Assembly: GCA_012064415.1 (NCBI GenBank)
Contig: SSNU01000223.1
Coordinates: 124,001-188,000, forward strand
Origin: Gyrodactylus bullatarudis
Lineage: Eukaryota > Platyhelminthes > Monogenea > Gyrodactylidea > Gyrodactylidae
Direction of reading: 5' to 3'
DNA length: 64,000 nt
Positions 36,401 through 49,200 of the stretch are shown in pieces. How positions within the stretch are numbered: position 1 is the first letter of the stretch; every line of letters begins with the position of its first letter. The position numbers and the translations under genes are program-made. The notes below the pieces were generated by a model. The model saw only the letters and a list, made by a program, of their open reading frames with translations. It had not been told where the DNA came from and did not search any database.

Positions 36401-39400
36401 GAGGCTTTGGTTCACAGCGTTCTGATTAGATCTAGTCTTACCAATCAAAAGTTAACACTCAAATTTTTATCTATTTAATCTTTAAATTATTCTAATAGAA
36501 TGCTCTCGATGAGGAAGGCTTACGCAAAAAGTTGGAGGATGAAATAAAGAGGTTATCTGACGATCTGCAGGAGAAATCTCGTCAACTAGCCATTGGCCAC
36601 AAAGAAATAACAATTGTTCATGCAGAAGTTAAGAAGAAGGAGAAAGAAATTGAACTCCGAGATCATCGTATCGAAAGTCTAATTAAAGATATGAATATGT
36701 TGAGAGATCGTATTAACGAAGCTGAAGTAAACCATGCTCAAGCAGTTAGCAACAGTCGATCCTTAAGTAGGGAGAAATCAGTTCTTCAAACAATGATGGA
36801 CAAAAAAGAACCGTTTAATTCAATCCTCGAACGTCTTCAAGATGAGAATACTGAACTGAAGAATTACATTGAGGAATTGGAAAAGAAGAATAGTCTACTC
36901 GAAAGTAGCCGAGATTTAGCTCATGCCCTCTCGCAGGAGCTCAAAGAATTAAACAGTGCCATATCAGATAAGAATCTGGCGTATTTGGAAAAAGATCGTA
37001 TCGCACAGACTCTTTCAATGGTTGAGAAAATGCTCCGGGAAAAAGAAACCGAAGAAGAATCGCTTAGGAAAGAACTCAAAAGTGTCCAGGATTATATTTA
37101 CGATTTGGAACGTGAAAATAATGAGCATAGAAACGTAGAAAGTGTCCTCAAGTCAAATAATGAACTCTTGATTAATGCTGAGAAATCAAGAGTAGAACTA
37201 GCTAAAAAGTTAGCGACAACACAGCGCCGTTGGGCACGACTTTCTTCCGCCTGCATTGAACGCAATCAGTTGCTGAATGATCTTTTGAAGGAATGCTTCA
37301 ATGAAATGTCCTCTGTTAACAAGCAAAAGTCAGACCATTTCATTCATGAAGAATTGCCCTATGTCAGGTCAAAGGGTGACATTGAAAACATTCCCAATGA
37401 ATGGCTTAAAGAAACAGCCAATGACCAAATACGCTTGTATCCCAAAGTTCAGGTAATTCCCTCTATTTCTACCATGTTAACGGAACAGTTTAAAATTCTA
37501 AACCATTTACTCACATATAAAGCATATAGGAACGAAAATTTTTTAAACCAATCAGAGTACTTGATTCTCATATTTTTATTGGTCTGATGTTGTTTTAAAT
37601 AAATGGGTTCAGAATCTTGAACAAGATTGAATTAAAGATTAAAAAAATCATCCACCCCAAATGAAGAGTATCAGGAATTTCAGTCAACCGTCTTAGAATA
37701 TATCACATTGATGTTATTAAAATCAATCGATTCTGTGCTTTAAAGAGTTTTTATCGCAAGATGGCGACTAGAAAGGACCAGTCTAATAATGAGATGATGC
37801 CGTTGCCGAAAAATGAGAACCCCTACTTCTCAGAAATAAATGATTTTGACCAGCGAAAAAATTCGCATTTGAATCCAGATGATCTCTACAAATACATTGG
37901 AAGTGGACATCGCTATGTGAGTTCTAAAATGTATTGATGTATTTTTTGGATAGAATTACAAAGTGTATTAGACGAATACCCTTAGAATTAAATAGATTGT
38001 AATCAATAATTATTCAACTGATTTGTTTGCTACTGAACTTTGGACTTTTTGAATTTTCTCTTTGATGCAACGAGAATAGAGTTTATTGAAAATTCTGAAA
38101 CGTAACCCTAACCCTATGTGAGCTTTTTCACTTTTCTCTTCACTGTTGCTAATTATTGGAGAGTTTTGGTGTTTTTTCAGCTTACGTTATATTCTTATTT
38201 TCTTTGACTTTTACTATTTCTTTCATACTTTGTAAATTATTATCTTTAATGAATTCTTAACTCATATCATTTTTAAAGTATTGCCACTGATGATGCTTTA
38301 TGAAATGTACATATGGCCCTAATATATATCTTATTTCTAAATCTCCTAATATGATTTTAAGTGGATTTTCGGACGTATTTGAAAATTTACGTGAATATTT
38401 GAATCATAAAAACCCTAAAAGAGTCTCACAATGTCACCTATTTGAATAAAAGTTTTGTTTTAAAAATGACAGAGCATTTCAAATGAAATTATCAGTAGAA
38501 TAATTTTGAGAATCAACTTGATTCAATCAAGTTATGATAATTATTTTTTGGAAACATTCAAAATCCCTATTGACCCATTCTCAAGAGAATATTTTTTCCA
38601 TATAATTCTTGTCACTGTGAATTACTGAACTTGTAGATCTTTGGCAAAATTATTCGCAAAACTTCTAATTATTCTTCTCATATTTCATGATCGTAATAAA
38701 AATTTCTTCTGATAGATAGTTTTAAGAATAGAGTCACTTTGAATATAAACCTAATTGGCATGAGAATTTACTATTTTTTCAAAAAAACTCAATATTTTTC
38801 TCTTGAAAGTCATAAAAAAAGAATATTTTTGAAATGAGCTCAAAAGTTTTTGAAATTCAATCTAACCAAAATTGGCCCGTTTTTCAAATTTCAAAAGTAC
38901 ATCAAATTACCATTTTTTCAACTTTCGGACCCCAATTTTTCAACGATTTCGAAGATGCTGACATTTGGGACCGATATTAGACGAAGAATTCGAAATCGCC
39001 TGCAGAAATTCACAAAAATCCGTCATTATTTTGGGAAATCGAACCATTTAATTTTTTGATTATCACGAAGCATAATTATCCAAAACTTGGAGGTTGAAAA
39101 TCAGTGTTGAGCTGCTTCATATCTTCTAAATCGAAAAAAAATTTTGGATTCAGAAGTTGAATATTTTGTTACATTTATATAAACTCCGGTCAATTTCAGT
39201 CAGATAGAAATTTTTTTAAATTTCAACATCGTTTTGACCCATATCGATATAGAAAAATCATTTCGATTTTACACCGAATTCTGGTTTTTCTTGAACCTTG
39301 GACTGAATATTTTTATTATTAATCTGAAAGTGAGACGGTTGGCAAAAGATATTTATCAGGATCAAAATTAGACATGAAAGCCGATTATTGCCATCGAATT

Positions 39401-42400
39401 TTCGACGGAATTTTTTATCTTATCATGACCCTGAACAACTTCTCTTGGCAACCCTCTCAAATCAATTAAATATTTCGGCTGAAATTTCAAAAAAATGGTA
39501 TTCTGGCGTCAAATCTAAATTTGAATTACTTTTTTATTTTCCTGATTTTTTTTCTTCAAACGGTGAAAGTAGGATTCATGATCTGGATTTTTACAAATTC
39601 AAATTCTTAATGAAAAAATAATTTTGTGATATCAATCAGTTCTAGTACTTTGAGTTATGTATTATTAACAACTTGTTATTCCTGTAGAGTGACTGGTTGG
39701 CAAAAATTGCACGAAACGAAAATGTCGCCAATAAGCGGGAGCCAAATTTAACTCCATCTAACTACAATTCAATGTTAATGAAGGATAGTAATGTCTACGA
39801 GGATGTCTCTATGGATATTCCCATGAGTTTAGGTATGTAACGTATTTTGCAATCAAAGACGATGAAATCAATTTCATTTTACATCGGTCTATTCCGTTAT
39901 CTGTGCATGTACTGAGTGTGCGATAGACATGACTAGACACACACTTGTTTTTTTACCACATTTTAACAAGGGATTGACTAAACTAAGAGAATTTTAGGAT
40001 CGTCAAAGCCAACAATATTCATTTACAGCTAGGTATTTTGGTAACTGATTCAAAAGGCAAAATTTTGCCCATTTATTGAAAGACAAGAAGACCAAAAATG
40101 GTCGTAGAGATAAAAAAAATCCATTTACTTGCGAATGTCGATTTCCTATATTTCGATCATTTTTACTGCTTGGATATTGATGAATTAAAATGATCTAAAA
40201 TCAGTTAAAAATGACGGTTTTTTTCAAAAAAATGATTAAGAACTTTCCTTGCCTTATGATGATCCTGAAAAATAACGTTTGATTCCTCTCACACCTTGAA
40301 ATTAACAAAACTTTTCAACTCAAAGTTTAAAAAATCAAGCCAGCCAAAAATAAAACTTAAAATGTCTCCTAATTTTTCGAATTTTTTTCTTAAAACAATG
40401 AAAATGTTTCTTTTGAATCGGTTACCAAAAAGTCTTCTGAACTTTTGATATCTTGATGGAAAAAATGAGAATTCTGTAAAAATCATGAATTGCCAAATTC
40501 ATCGAGAATAGCCTTGAATTTCACGGATATGTAAGAGGTTACATCTTTCCACTATTCTTGTGAATATACAGATTTAATTAAAATCTTTATAATTTCTGAA
40601 TTGATCAGTCTTTTCATCTTTAAAACCTACAGGAGAACAAAATAATAATTTATTAGACCAAAGTATAACAGAAGAAAGTGTTGAAAAGTTCCAGCGACCA
40701 TCTCCACCAAGGGAGGTTCGTGGCCGTTTAGTATCTGAAGATGATTGGCTTGTTGAATGGTCGCCACCGTTGATGGATGAAAATGAGATTAGCAATGGCT
40801 TCAAAGTTGCTGGTTACAGAGTAAGTGATTTTTGCTTAACGAAAAATTGTGTAATTCATTGACATACCCCAGATACTTACTGCTAGAGTTAATTACGGCG
40901 GAATATCGTTTCTACAAGGATTTTTGTCTAATCTATAGTAGTGATCAGAAATTTTTTATTGACGAAAAAAGTAAGGGTAAAATCGATTGAAATAAAATCT
41001 ACGAATAACTCTAAATTTAATCATGATACTAATTTTAGTTTTTTTATCTCCACTTACATAAATTAAAAATTATAATAAAGCTAGTTAACCCATTCGGTGC
41101 CGAGACTATTTCACAATTTTTATAAAAACCAAAATTTAGCTATGAAGATACCAACTTATTTGGCCAAAAATATTACCAATACAAGTTCACATTGTGGGCT
41201 TCAATTTAAACTTTAATTGATCCAGAAACCTATCAAACTGGTAGAGTTATGAAGGTTCAAAAAATTGGAAAATGGACATATATGTCCATCGGCACCGAAA
41301 GGGTTAAGTTCAAATCTAATTGGGTGCAAATTTTGAAATAAATTTCCAAAAAGCTCTAACTTTGTTTCCATTGAATATGAAACAAAATATTTTGAATTAG
41401 CTCCTTATTACTATAGTGGTCGAAAAAAAAGTATCCGGTCTAAATTCTTATTAACTTCCGTATATAAACTCTTAATGAAAGCAACTATACATTATTCGAT
41501 AAAGAAAAAAAAGTTTTATCCGAATATAAACTTGGTTGTATTTTTTATTCATTCATAGCCTTTTAAATTCCGTTTTACTAGTTTCCATTGAATTAAAAAA
41601 CAACAAATTCAAAGTATCCATTTTCATTTTGTAAAATCTCCGTTGCATCTTCTTATTATTATAAACCTTGTTCTACAAATTACGACAGCAATCCCTTGTA
41701 ATTTATACTCATGTACAAGTTAACAGTTCACATTCAGTATGAATCAGATAACACTTGAGATTTTTCATATGAAAAATCAGATTTTGAACGTCTCAAAGAA
41801 AAAGGAAAAATATTACCTCTTGAATTATGAGCTCAAATTCTGCCTTGCAATCTAGTTCGATTCGGCCAAGACTTTATTTTTTCATCATTTAACGAAAAAT
41901 ATTCGAACATAAATACAAGTCTCGAAGTGACTAATGATTATTGATAAAAATGTGGTATTGCATGAACAACATTGCAAAACGTCTGCCCACTTGATTAATT
42001 TTGCGATCATAAGAGAGGAAATCACGCAAACTACATAGGACGAGCATTGTATAGAATCAAATCTTGAACTGAAAATTGATATAGGAATTTGTTTCATGAA
42101 TATTCCACTTATATCTAAGCAAGGCACGTTAATACCTAGATAGTTTAACAAATTTGTGGTTGCCAACTGACTTTTTTGATATTTTGAATATAAACCCAAT
42201 TGACTTGAAGATGAGAATTTACTATTATTACAAAACACTCGGTATTTTTCTTTGAAAAGTCAAGAACAAAATTAATTTTTTGAATTCCATAAAAAACGAA
42301 CCCATGAGTTGTTTTAATAAAAAAAATTGAATCTTGTCATGAATTGGCTTTTTTTAGTTTCAAAATTACCACTTATTTGATATTCGAGCTCAAAATTTCT

Positions 42401-43077
42401 ATGGATACTGTAGATTTAAAGCAATACAAAACTGCCATTTCAGATCAAGATTAGACGAATAATTCGAATTCACCTAAAGATATTTGTCATCATCGTGAAT
42501 TTTAAATCCTGAGTTTCCCTAAACCTCTATGATCAAACTCGAATTCTAATAATGATCCAAAATATCAGCATCGAATTGCTTCAAATTTTTCAAATCTATA
42601 AAAATTCTGAGCTCAAATGCCAAATACTGTGTTTTTTTGTATAAAAATATCAAATTCTCATCTTCATTTCAAATAGGTTTTTTATACATTTTGTATTTAG
42701 GAATGTTGAGGAATATTCTGAATCTTGCATTCACTAAATTAAATAATCATCGTAAAAATCCGCATAGAATCCATAATTCTCATTTTTTCATTCAAAATAT
42801 AAATAAATATCCATTAACTTTTTCCTCCTACTAGCTCGTAATAAATGATAACGAGGTGAAACGAGTTGCAAGTCCCTGGCTCTGTAAAGCTCTCATAAAG
42901 ATATCCTCACTGCCAAATGATTACAATCCAAGGAATTCAACAGCTCATCTGAGAAATCAAATTTGCGTTCAAACTGTTGCACTGACCGGTCATTTATCAC
43001 GACCAACAGCTGCAAAAATTGAAAATTCTGCTAACCAACCAACCCTTAATGAATTTCTACGTCCAGAGGAAGACTAA
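33488..43077 (+). CDS. Coiled-coil protein with C-terminal fibronectin-III domain, RIM-binding-protein-like
   Basis: Joined exons: 33488-34101, 34675-34954, 35694-35789, 36499-37452, 37761-37916, 39688-39832, 40633-40820, 42835-43077. Every junction keeps phase, giving 891 residues. Residues 1-205 are disordered, rich in Pro, Ser and Arg. About 215-640 is a long heptad-repeat coiled coil (for example ERELETNEYIAKELGRKLKN). The C-terminal part (about 770-870) folds as a fibronectin-III domain: LVEWSPP, GYRLVINDNE, KALIKI, ICVQTVALTGHLSRPTA. This layout and the FN3 wording resemble RIM-binding proteins of presynaptic active zones, but I find no SH3 domain. It may be a reduced RIMBP or another cytoskeletal scaffold. 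The join between exons 4 and 5 is the weakest: exon 5 opens with ATG, so two genes are possible. Introns hold TTAA MITE-like and foldback elements. Confidence 0.72.
34955..35693 (+). other. Intron 2 of the coiled-coil/FN3 gene
   Basis: About 740 bp. The right half is a TTAA-bounded MITE-like element (35333-35642). Nothing else is recognised. Confidence 0.7.
35333..35642. mobile_element. MITE-like element with 18-bp terminal inverted repeats and TTAA target site
   Basis: 310 bp bounded by TTAACCCTTCATGTCCCA on the left and its exact inverse on the right, both including TTAA. This is the signature of piggyBac-type nonautonomous elements. No coding capacity. The terminal CCCTT is like the ends of the 429-bp repeat and the 3.5-kb repeat, but the next bases differ, so it is a separate family. 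Confidence 0.85.
36176..36259 (+). pseudogene. tRNA-like sequence (tRNA pseudogene or SINE head)
   Basis: GTCGGGATGGCTTAGTGGGT has a good internal A-box (TGGCTTAGTGG) at the expected distance from the 5' end. About 50 bases later comes a weak B-box (GTTCAAGTATT), and the 3' end (CCCTCGAC) can pair with the 5' GTCGGG with one bulge. A T-run follows directly, as after a Pol III transcript. The anticodon arm does not fold well, so I read it as decayed or SINE-derived. It lies in intron 3 of the coiled-coil/FN3 gene. Confidence 0.4.
37917..39687 (+). other. Intron 5 of the coiled-coil/FN3 gene, with a diverged foldback
   Basis: 1.8 kb. From about 38750 to 39310 it is a diverged family A foldback (left end CCTAATTGGCATGAGAATTT, centre GCCTGCAGAAATTC). 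From about 39310 to 39620 it passes into family B-like interior sequence. No other gene. Confidence 0.6.
39833..40632 (+). other. Intron 6 of the coiled-coil/FN3 gene
   Basis: 800 bp. From about 40140 to 40510 it is similar to the interior and one arm of foldback family B (GAGAATTCTGTAAAAATCAT near the end), strongly decayed. Nothing else is recognised. Confidence 0.55.
40878..41306. repeat. 429-bp near-identical dispersed repeat, copy 2
   Basis: Matches 18075-18503 over its full length with about two visible differences. Here the right end is a full GGGTTAA (TTAA at 41304-41307) and the inner TTAACCC is at 41095. The internal 18-bp palindrome is conserved. It is inserted in an intron of an unrelated gene. 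Confidence 0.85.
42184..42670. repeat. Foldback family A element, diverged copy
   Basis: Starts CCCAATTGACTTGAAGATGA and ends with an inverse-related AAATTCTCATCTTCATTTCA. The centre is short and the arms have diverged. Noncoding. Confidence 0.65.
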
Positions 43078-43278
43078 TTCTTTTGGCTCGTTAATTTCGT
43101 CTCTTTCTTTGTTTTTTACTCATATTTTTAGCTTTTTTCAATGAATAAATTTTTTCTAGTCAAATATGATTCGTTCAAATTATTCCAGCCAATAAGAATT
43201 ACCTTATTCTAACATCATTTCTTTGCTCATTTAAGAATATCAAAAATTACATTGTCTGTCATTAGACGGATCAGAGGC

Positions 43279-46200
43279 ATGTACGGTTTCCTCTTGGAAA
43301 CGTTCCAAAAGTACATTTGTGAAAATTACGGTCTCGAGACATGGGTGGATGTTACACGAATGAAAATGCAGCATAACCAGCTGAACATGTGCCCAGAACA
43401 ATGCTCAGATGAGTATCAAGTGTTCTCAACTCATTCTCGTTACCCGGAGAGTACACTGCCCAATTTGATTGATGCTTTCTCCGGTGTAATTCATGAATCA
43501 TCAGAAAAGATTTGGCGCAAGTTCGGGACCTATTTCACTAGTTATTGTTACTCTCATGGTTACAATTTCATTTTACGTGTCTTGGGTAGAGACTTTCGTA
43601 GTTTTATAGACGGTCTCGATGATTTGCATGAATATTTCAGATTTACATTCCCAAATATTCGTCCACCAAGTTTTAGTGTCATCAAAGAAGATAAAAATGG
43701 TCTCACATTGTCTTATCGAAGTCGACGTTGCGGCTATGAACATTATGTTGTCGGCCAAATAATCGAAGTTGCTCGCCTTCTCTACGACATGAACATTAGA
43801 GCTGAAGTGAAGAAGAAATTCCAAAAGAATAGCCTCTGGTGGCATGAAATCAACGTGTACTTTAAGAATACACGTGTCCTCGATGATGAACTCGATGTTA
43901 TTAGCAAAAATAATTCAATTGAGGTGTTTTACAAGGATCCGAGTTTATCGAAAATTTCCTCAGGAGTCCTCTTGGAACTGTTTCCGTTTGCGTTATTATT
44001 CGATAACAATCTTGTCATCAAAGCTCATGGAAATAGTATAAGAAAATTGTTTAATCATAATCTCATTGGCCTGTCAATGGACGATTTGTTCAAGCTGAAA
44101 CGGCCAAACTGCATTTTCACTTACGAATGTGTAAGTTGACCTAGTATTCCTGCAAACTATAAAATTCATTGAAGTTTGAATTATTCAAAAAGAATAGATG
44201 AACCAGGCCTTGAAAATGGGGATGATTTTCAAACTCACTTTTTCCAATGATTTTGAAACATTTTTTCATGATTATTTTTTGATAGTGTATAACAAACTAT
44301 CTAAGTTTGCTATCATGCTATATTTTTGCTAGCCAGGCATAAGAACACCATAGATATTTGAACTTTTACGGAAGGAAGTAGAATTCCTTAATTCATTATT
44401 CTTCTTGATCGAAGTTATTAAACTTATCAATGTTCAGAGACAATAAGATTAATTTCCGTAGTAGCTAAATAGTTTTTATGCATGAAATCAATGGGCATTT
44501 CCACCAAGAGTCTCGTGAAAATGGCGCAATTTTCAACCCCATTTTTACCTTTTCGTTTGTAATCAGCATTTGTTGATTAATTTTAACTCAGCTTGAAAAT
44601 ATCAAGAATCTTCACGATATGAGATTAAGAAATAAATAATTGCTGAAAGCTTCAATAGATACCAACAGACATCGAAATTTCTTCAGAGAAGAAATAAAAA
44701 CAGGCTTCAAATTATCTGGATGTGAACTCATCTTCGTCTTCAGCTGCTGTAATTTTTTCTTTAATCTCCTTAGACTGTAAGCTTGTTTAGAAACAGAAGG
44801 CTCACAAGTCATAAGCTATCAAGCTAAAACCCTAATCTGAATTCTATTGAAAACTTAATTCACTTATTGGATAAATTTTGTTGAAAGTCTCTTGTGAAAA
44901 TTAAGATAGAAAACTGGGATTCAAACGGCCTAATATTGAATTTCCTTCAATTTTAAATTAAAAAACGCAATTTATCATGGGCTTTGAAGTGGTCTAAACA
45001 GAAATGAATTCTTATTTTTGATTAAAAATCAATTTTCATTAATTTCTATATTTACTCATAAGTATGCCTTTCATTATTTATTTTTTAAATGACAAATATA
45101 CCATTGAAAATCAGTTTTTAAACGAATTTTTCGAATGAAATGAAAATGAAAACTAATGAAAAGAAAAAATTTATATTTGAAATAAAATCAAAATACTTGA
45201 AAGTAAACCGGATTTAAGAAAAAAATTTCCCTTTAATGTTTTTTTCGAGAGCAGAATCCAAAATGATTTCCGATCATCAAGTCAGGGTTGAAAAAATTTT
45301 TTTTCCTTCTTGATCTGATCGGATTTTCTGGGTCGATCACACGAGTTAGGGTCAAATTTCCTCAAAAATTCTGATTTTTTAGGTTAGAAACCTCTAACTT
45401 GTCAAATAGACTCTTTGTGATGAATTTATTTTAAAATATTTTTTCTACCCTGTTTTTGATCCAGGATCTGAGATCTGATCTTGATCGGAAAAATTTCTTT
45501 TTTCTTCGCAAATTGATCTTTATCTATCCCTCTTTCTGAGATATCATTTATTTGGTTCTGTTTTCCAGAACAGCTTTACATGATATATGAGGAAAATAGA
45601 CACAGTTTGTATATAATAATATACGTGAATAGATTATTTGCACACTCAAAAGGTTTCTGAGTTCTCATTGGTCGAAGCGATAATTCCTCGCATCTGAAAT
45701 TTTTCGCTGTACCCAATTTGGAGCATTACCCAAAATTCTTTCTTAATTAATGTATAAATATTTTTGTTTCACTGGAGCCCTCTACCCTAACGAACTTTCG
45801 GATTATATTATTCATACAAAATAAAAAGATAGTTCAAAGATACTGTGACTTGCTTAATCTGCCAATATAATATTGTAATAACATGTAGAAAGGCCTAAGT
45901 ATTTAGGTTGTATCAACGGATAGAGTCTATAGAAATTTCTTATTCATAAGATCTAAACTGACAACGTCATAATCAGATAAGAGATCATTAATTTGAGAAA
46001 AGAAGAGATTAGATATATTTGAACAAAACTTGATAAGAAATCTGATTTGACATGGGAAACTACATGTTATATCCGACTACAATATCAGTTTGGCATTCCA
46101 ATCATTTCGGAATATGATTTTGGAAATGTTGGAGTGCTTCTGGAATAATACTGTATTTGACAAATACAAATGTAGCTCTCATAATTATACAACTGAATCT

Positions 46201-49200
46201 GATGGATTAATTTTTCATTACAGTCATTTCTGTATCGTATCTAAATACAGTTTTAGTTGATAATATCTACTTGATATGAAAATGAGATATTTTTATGATT
46301 ACTCGATCAGATTTATGAAATTGAAATTCAGTACTTCTAATGTAGAATATTACAGTGTTTTTCAACAATTTACCTACCGGTGTAAGAGTCTGATGAGAAC
46401 CGGTGAAATAAAAGCTTTATAACTACATATTCACTAGTCTTCCAATCCTCTTAATGAATTCCTCATTAAATAGCTCAATAAATATATTCGAAGAAGCCCG
46501 GCAATATTTTCCTCTGAATTTACCTACTAGCCAAGTGGAGTCGCAGATAAGAGAGTCAAATAATATTCAACTCAACATCTAACGCTTAGAAGCGTTGCCT
46601 CACAACCTTGAAGACCCGAGTCTTAATGAGGACGAAATGCGTTGAATATTAAAGCTAAGGGTTAATTCCAAAAATCACCCCAAAGGAAATTTTTTTCCAA
46701 TATTCACCCCAATAATAATTTCAACTCTTTACCTCGAATCAATTATTCTAATTTCAAAATTCCCCTCTTATTGAATGGTGTAACTTGAATGATTCATTAG
46801 TTTTATAATAAAATTTATTAAAACTTAGGTCAATATTAGAATTCTCAGCCATGGTCATCCAAACGTTTCGATGGTGATTGTCTTCACACGCCTTCTTCAG
46901 TGGTACGACAAGTTTATCAAAAAACAAATTACTATTTATATACTTTCATGATCTCATACCTATCAGTTTTGTCCAATCAGATGAGAGAATAGAATAATAC
47001 AAGAGGCTGACCTAAGATAATAAAGTATAGATAATCAGGACAGAAAAGAGTTATAATTTTTTCATCAGATTTGATTTAACTTCCTTCTTTTGCCAAAAAG
47101 CTGAATCCAACACTGCTCAATGTTCACTTCACCAACATTTCCATTAAAAGTATCATTATTGCCTATTTCTAGAGCTTCATGAATTAACCTCTTTCTAAAG
47201 TTTTTCTGCACACTAAGAATTTTAAACTCTTCAAAATTTATTTTATGCCCATTATTGTTTAAGAAATGTTGAAAAACATGTGACTTATTATCATTTCTCA
47301 AAATACTGTTTTTATGTTCTTTGATTCTTTGACAAAACTGATAGGTATGAGATCATGAAAGTATATAAATAGTAATTTGTTTTTTGACAAACTTGTCGTA
47401 CCACTGAAGAAGGCGTGTGAAGACAATCACCGTCGAAACGTTTGGATGACCATGGCTGAGAATGATTCAAATTCTTAATGCAACTTACATAAGTTTCAGA
47501 AAGATTGAAAGTGAACCTCTAGTGGGAAAAACCTTACGCGAATCTAGGTTCTTACAAATTTTTGCTATCATTAAAGAAGATTTATTTCTTGTTTCTCAAG
47601 ATCGAAATAGTGAAATAACAAGAGTTGTTAACTTCACCAAACTCCAATGTCCTTGTAGTTGGCAAAAATTAATGAATATCCCTATTAACATCTGTTTTTA
47701 AAAAGTATGCCCCATATGAATAAAAAATAATCTCCTTGAAAGCAGCTTACTCGGGGATTATCATGCTACGTGACGTCAAAAATCTGATGGAGTCGGAACT
47801 TGAAGGTTAAAGATATGGAAGACCAAGCTAAAGCCGTAAAATATCAAGGGCTGAAAAATAGGGTAGAGAAATTATTAAATTAAATTATTTCTTATCTAAA
47901 AAAATATTTGGGGTGAATATTGGAAAAAAATTTCCTTTGGGGTAATTTTTCGGGTGATTTTTGGAATTAACCCTAAACCTAATTGACATGAAGATGAGAA
48001 TTTACCATTCTTACAAAAAAATCGATATTTTTCTCCGGATTCACAGAAAAAAATAATTCTTTAAATTCTAAATGGAATGAGCTAATAAGTTGTTGATGTT
48101 AAAAAAAAATTTAATCTGACTAAAATTAGGCCAATTTTTGGATTTCGAAAATGCACAAAATTGCCACTTTTTCAACTTTTGAACGCAAAATTTTCATCGA
48201 TTTTGATGATTCGAAGCAATTAATATCTGATATTTGGGATCAACATTGAACGAAGAACTCGAATTTGGCCATAGAGATAGCAGAGATCTTACTGTTTCCG
48301 AGAAAAAGTTAGACTTAAAAATTTTAGGTAATTTGCCTTCGTGATAATCCACAGTAATGATGAATCTCAGTGAACTTTTGCAGGTGAATTCGAATTCTTC
48401 GTTCAATGTTGATCCCAAATACCAGAAATTAACTGCTTCGAATCATCAAAATCAATGAAAATTTTGGCAATTTCGTGCATTTTCGAAATCCAAAAATTGG
48501 CCTAATTTTAGTCAGATTAAATTTTTTTAAAACATCAACAACTTATTAGCTCATTCCATTTAGAATTTAAAGAATTATTTTTTTCTGTGAATCCGGAGAA
48601 AAATATCGATTTTTTTGTAAGAATGGTAAATTCTCATCTTCTTGTCAATTAGGTTTATTTGACTCTCTAATGGAATTGACACTTGGTCATCCGAATTCTA
48701 ACATCATAGGTGTGAGAAGACAATGAAGATGAGAATTTCCTATTTTTACAAAAAACTCAATATTTTTATCCAGAAAGTCAGGAAAAATTTATTTTTTGGA
48801 TTCCACTATGAAATGAGCTGATTAGTTTTGAATACAAAAAAAATTTAATCTGACCAAAATTAAGCCGTTTTTTGAATTTCGGAAATGTTACAAATTTCCA
48901 CTTTTTCAACTTTCAAATCCAAAATTTTTATCGATTTCAAAGATTTGAAGCAGTTAAATATTGATATCCAGGATCAAAATTAGACGAAGATTTCGAATTT
49001 GGCCGTAGAATTTGATAGAAAATTACTTTTTCCAAAAAAAGTTCAATTTCTATATTTTGGATCATTTTACCTTGTGATAATCGAAAAATTCAAATGGTTC
49101 AATTTCCCACCGTAATGACGAATTTGTGTGAATGTGAATTCCTGCAGGCGAATTCGAAATCTTCGTCTAACTTTGATCCTGAATATCAGTATTTAACTGC

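Larger units (their letters stand above)
40821..42834 (+). other. Intron 7 of the coiled-coil/FN3 gene, splitting the FN3 domain
   Basis: 2.0 kb, between GYR and LVINDNE of the FN3 domain. It holds the second 429-bp repeat (40878-41306) and a family A foldback (42184-42670). The middle part, 41310-42180, is AT-rich with no recognised content. Confidence 0.65.

Noticed and set aside
36956..37138. 60-codon frame overlapping the coiled-coil exon
   Set aside because: An out-of-frame shadow of the 36499-37452 exon.
47462..47701. 79-codon plus-strand frame inside the composite element
   Set aside because: Starts within the Penelope-like arm and shows no known transposase or other domain; likely chance.
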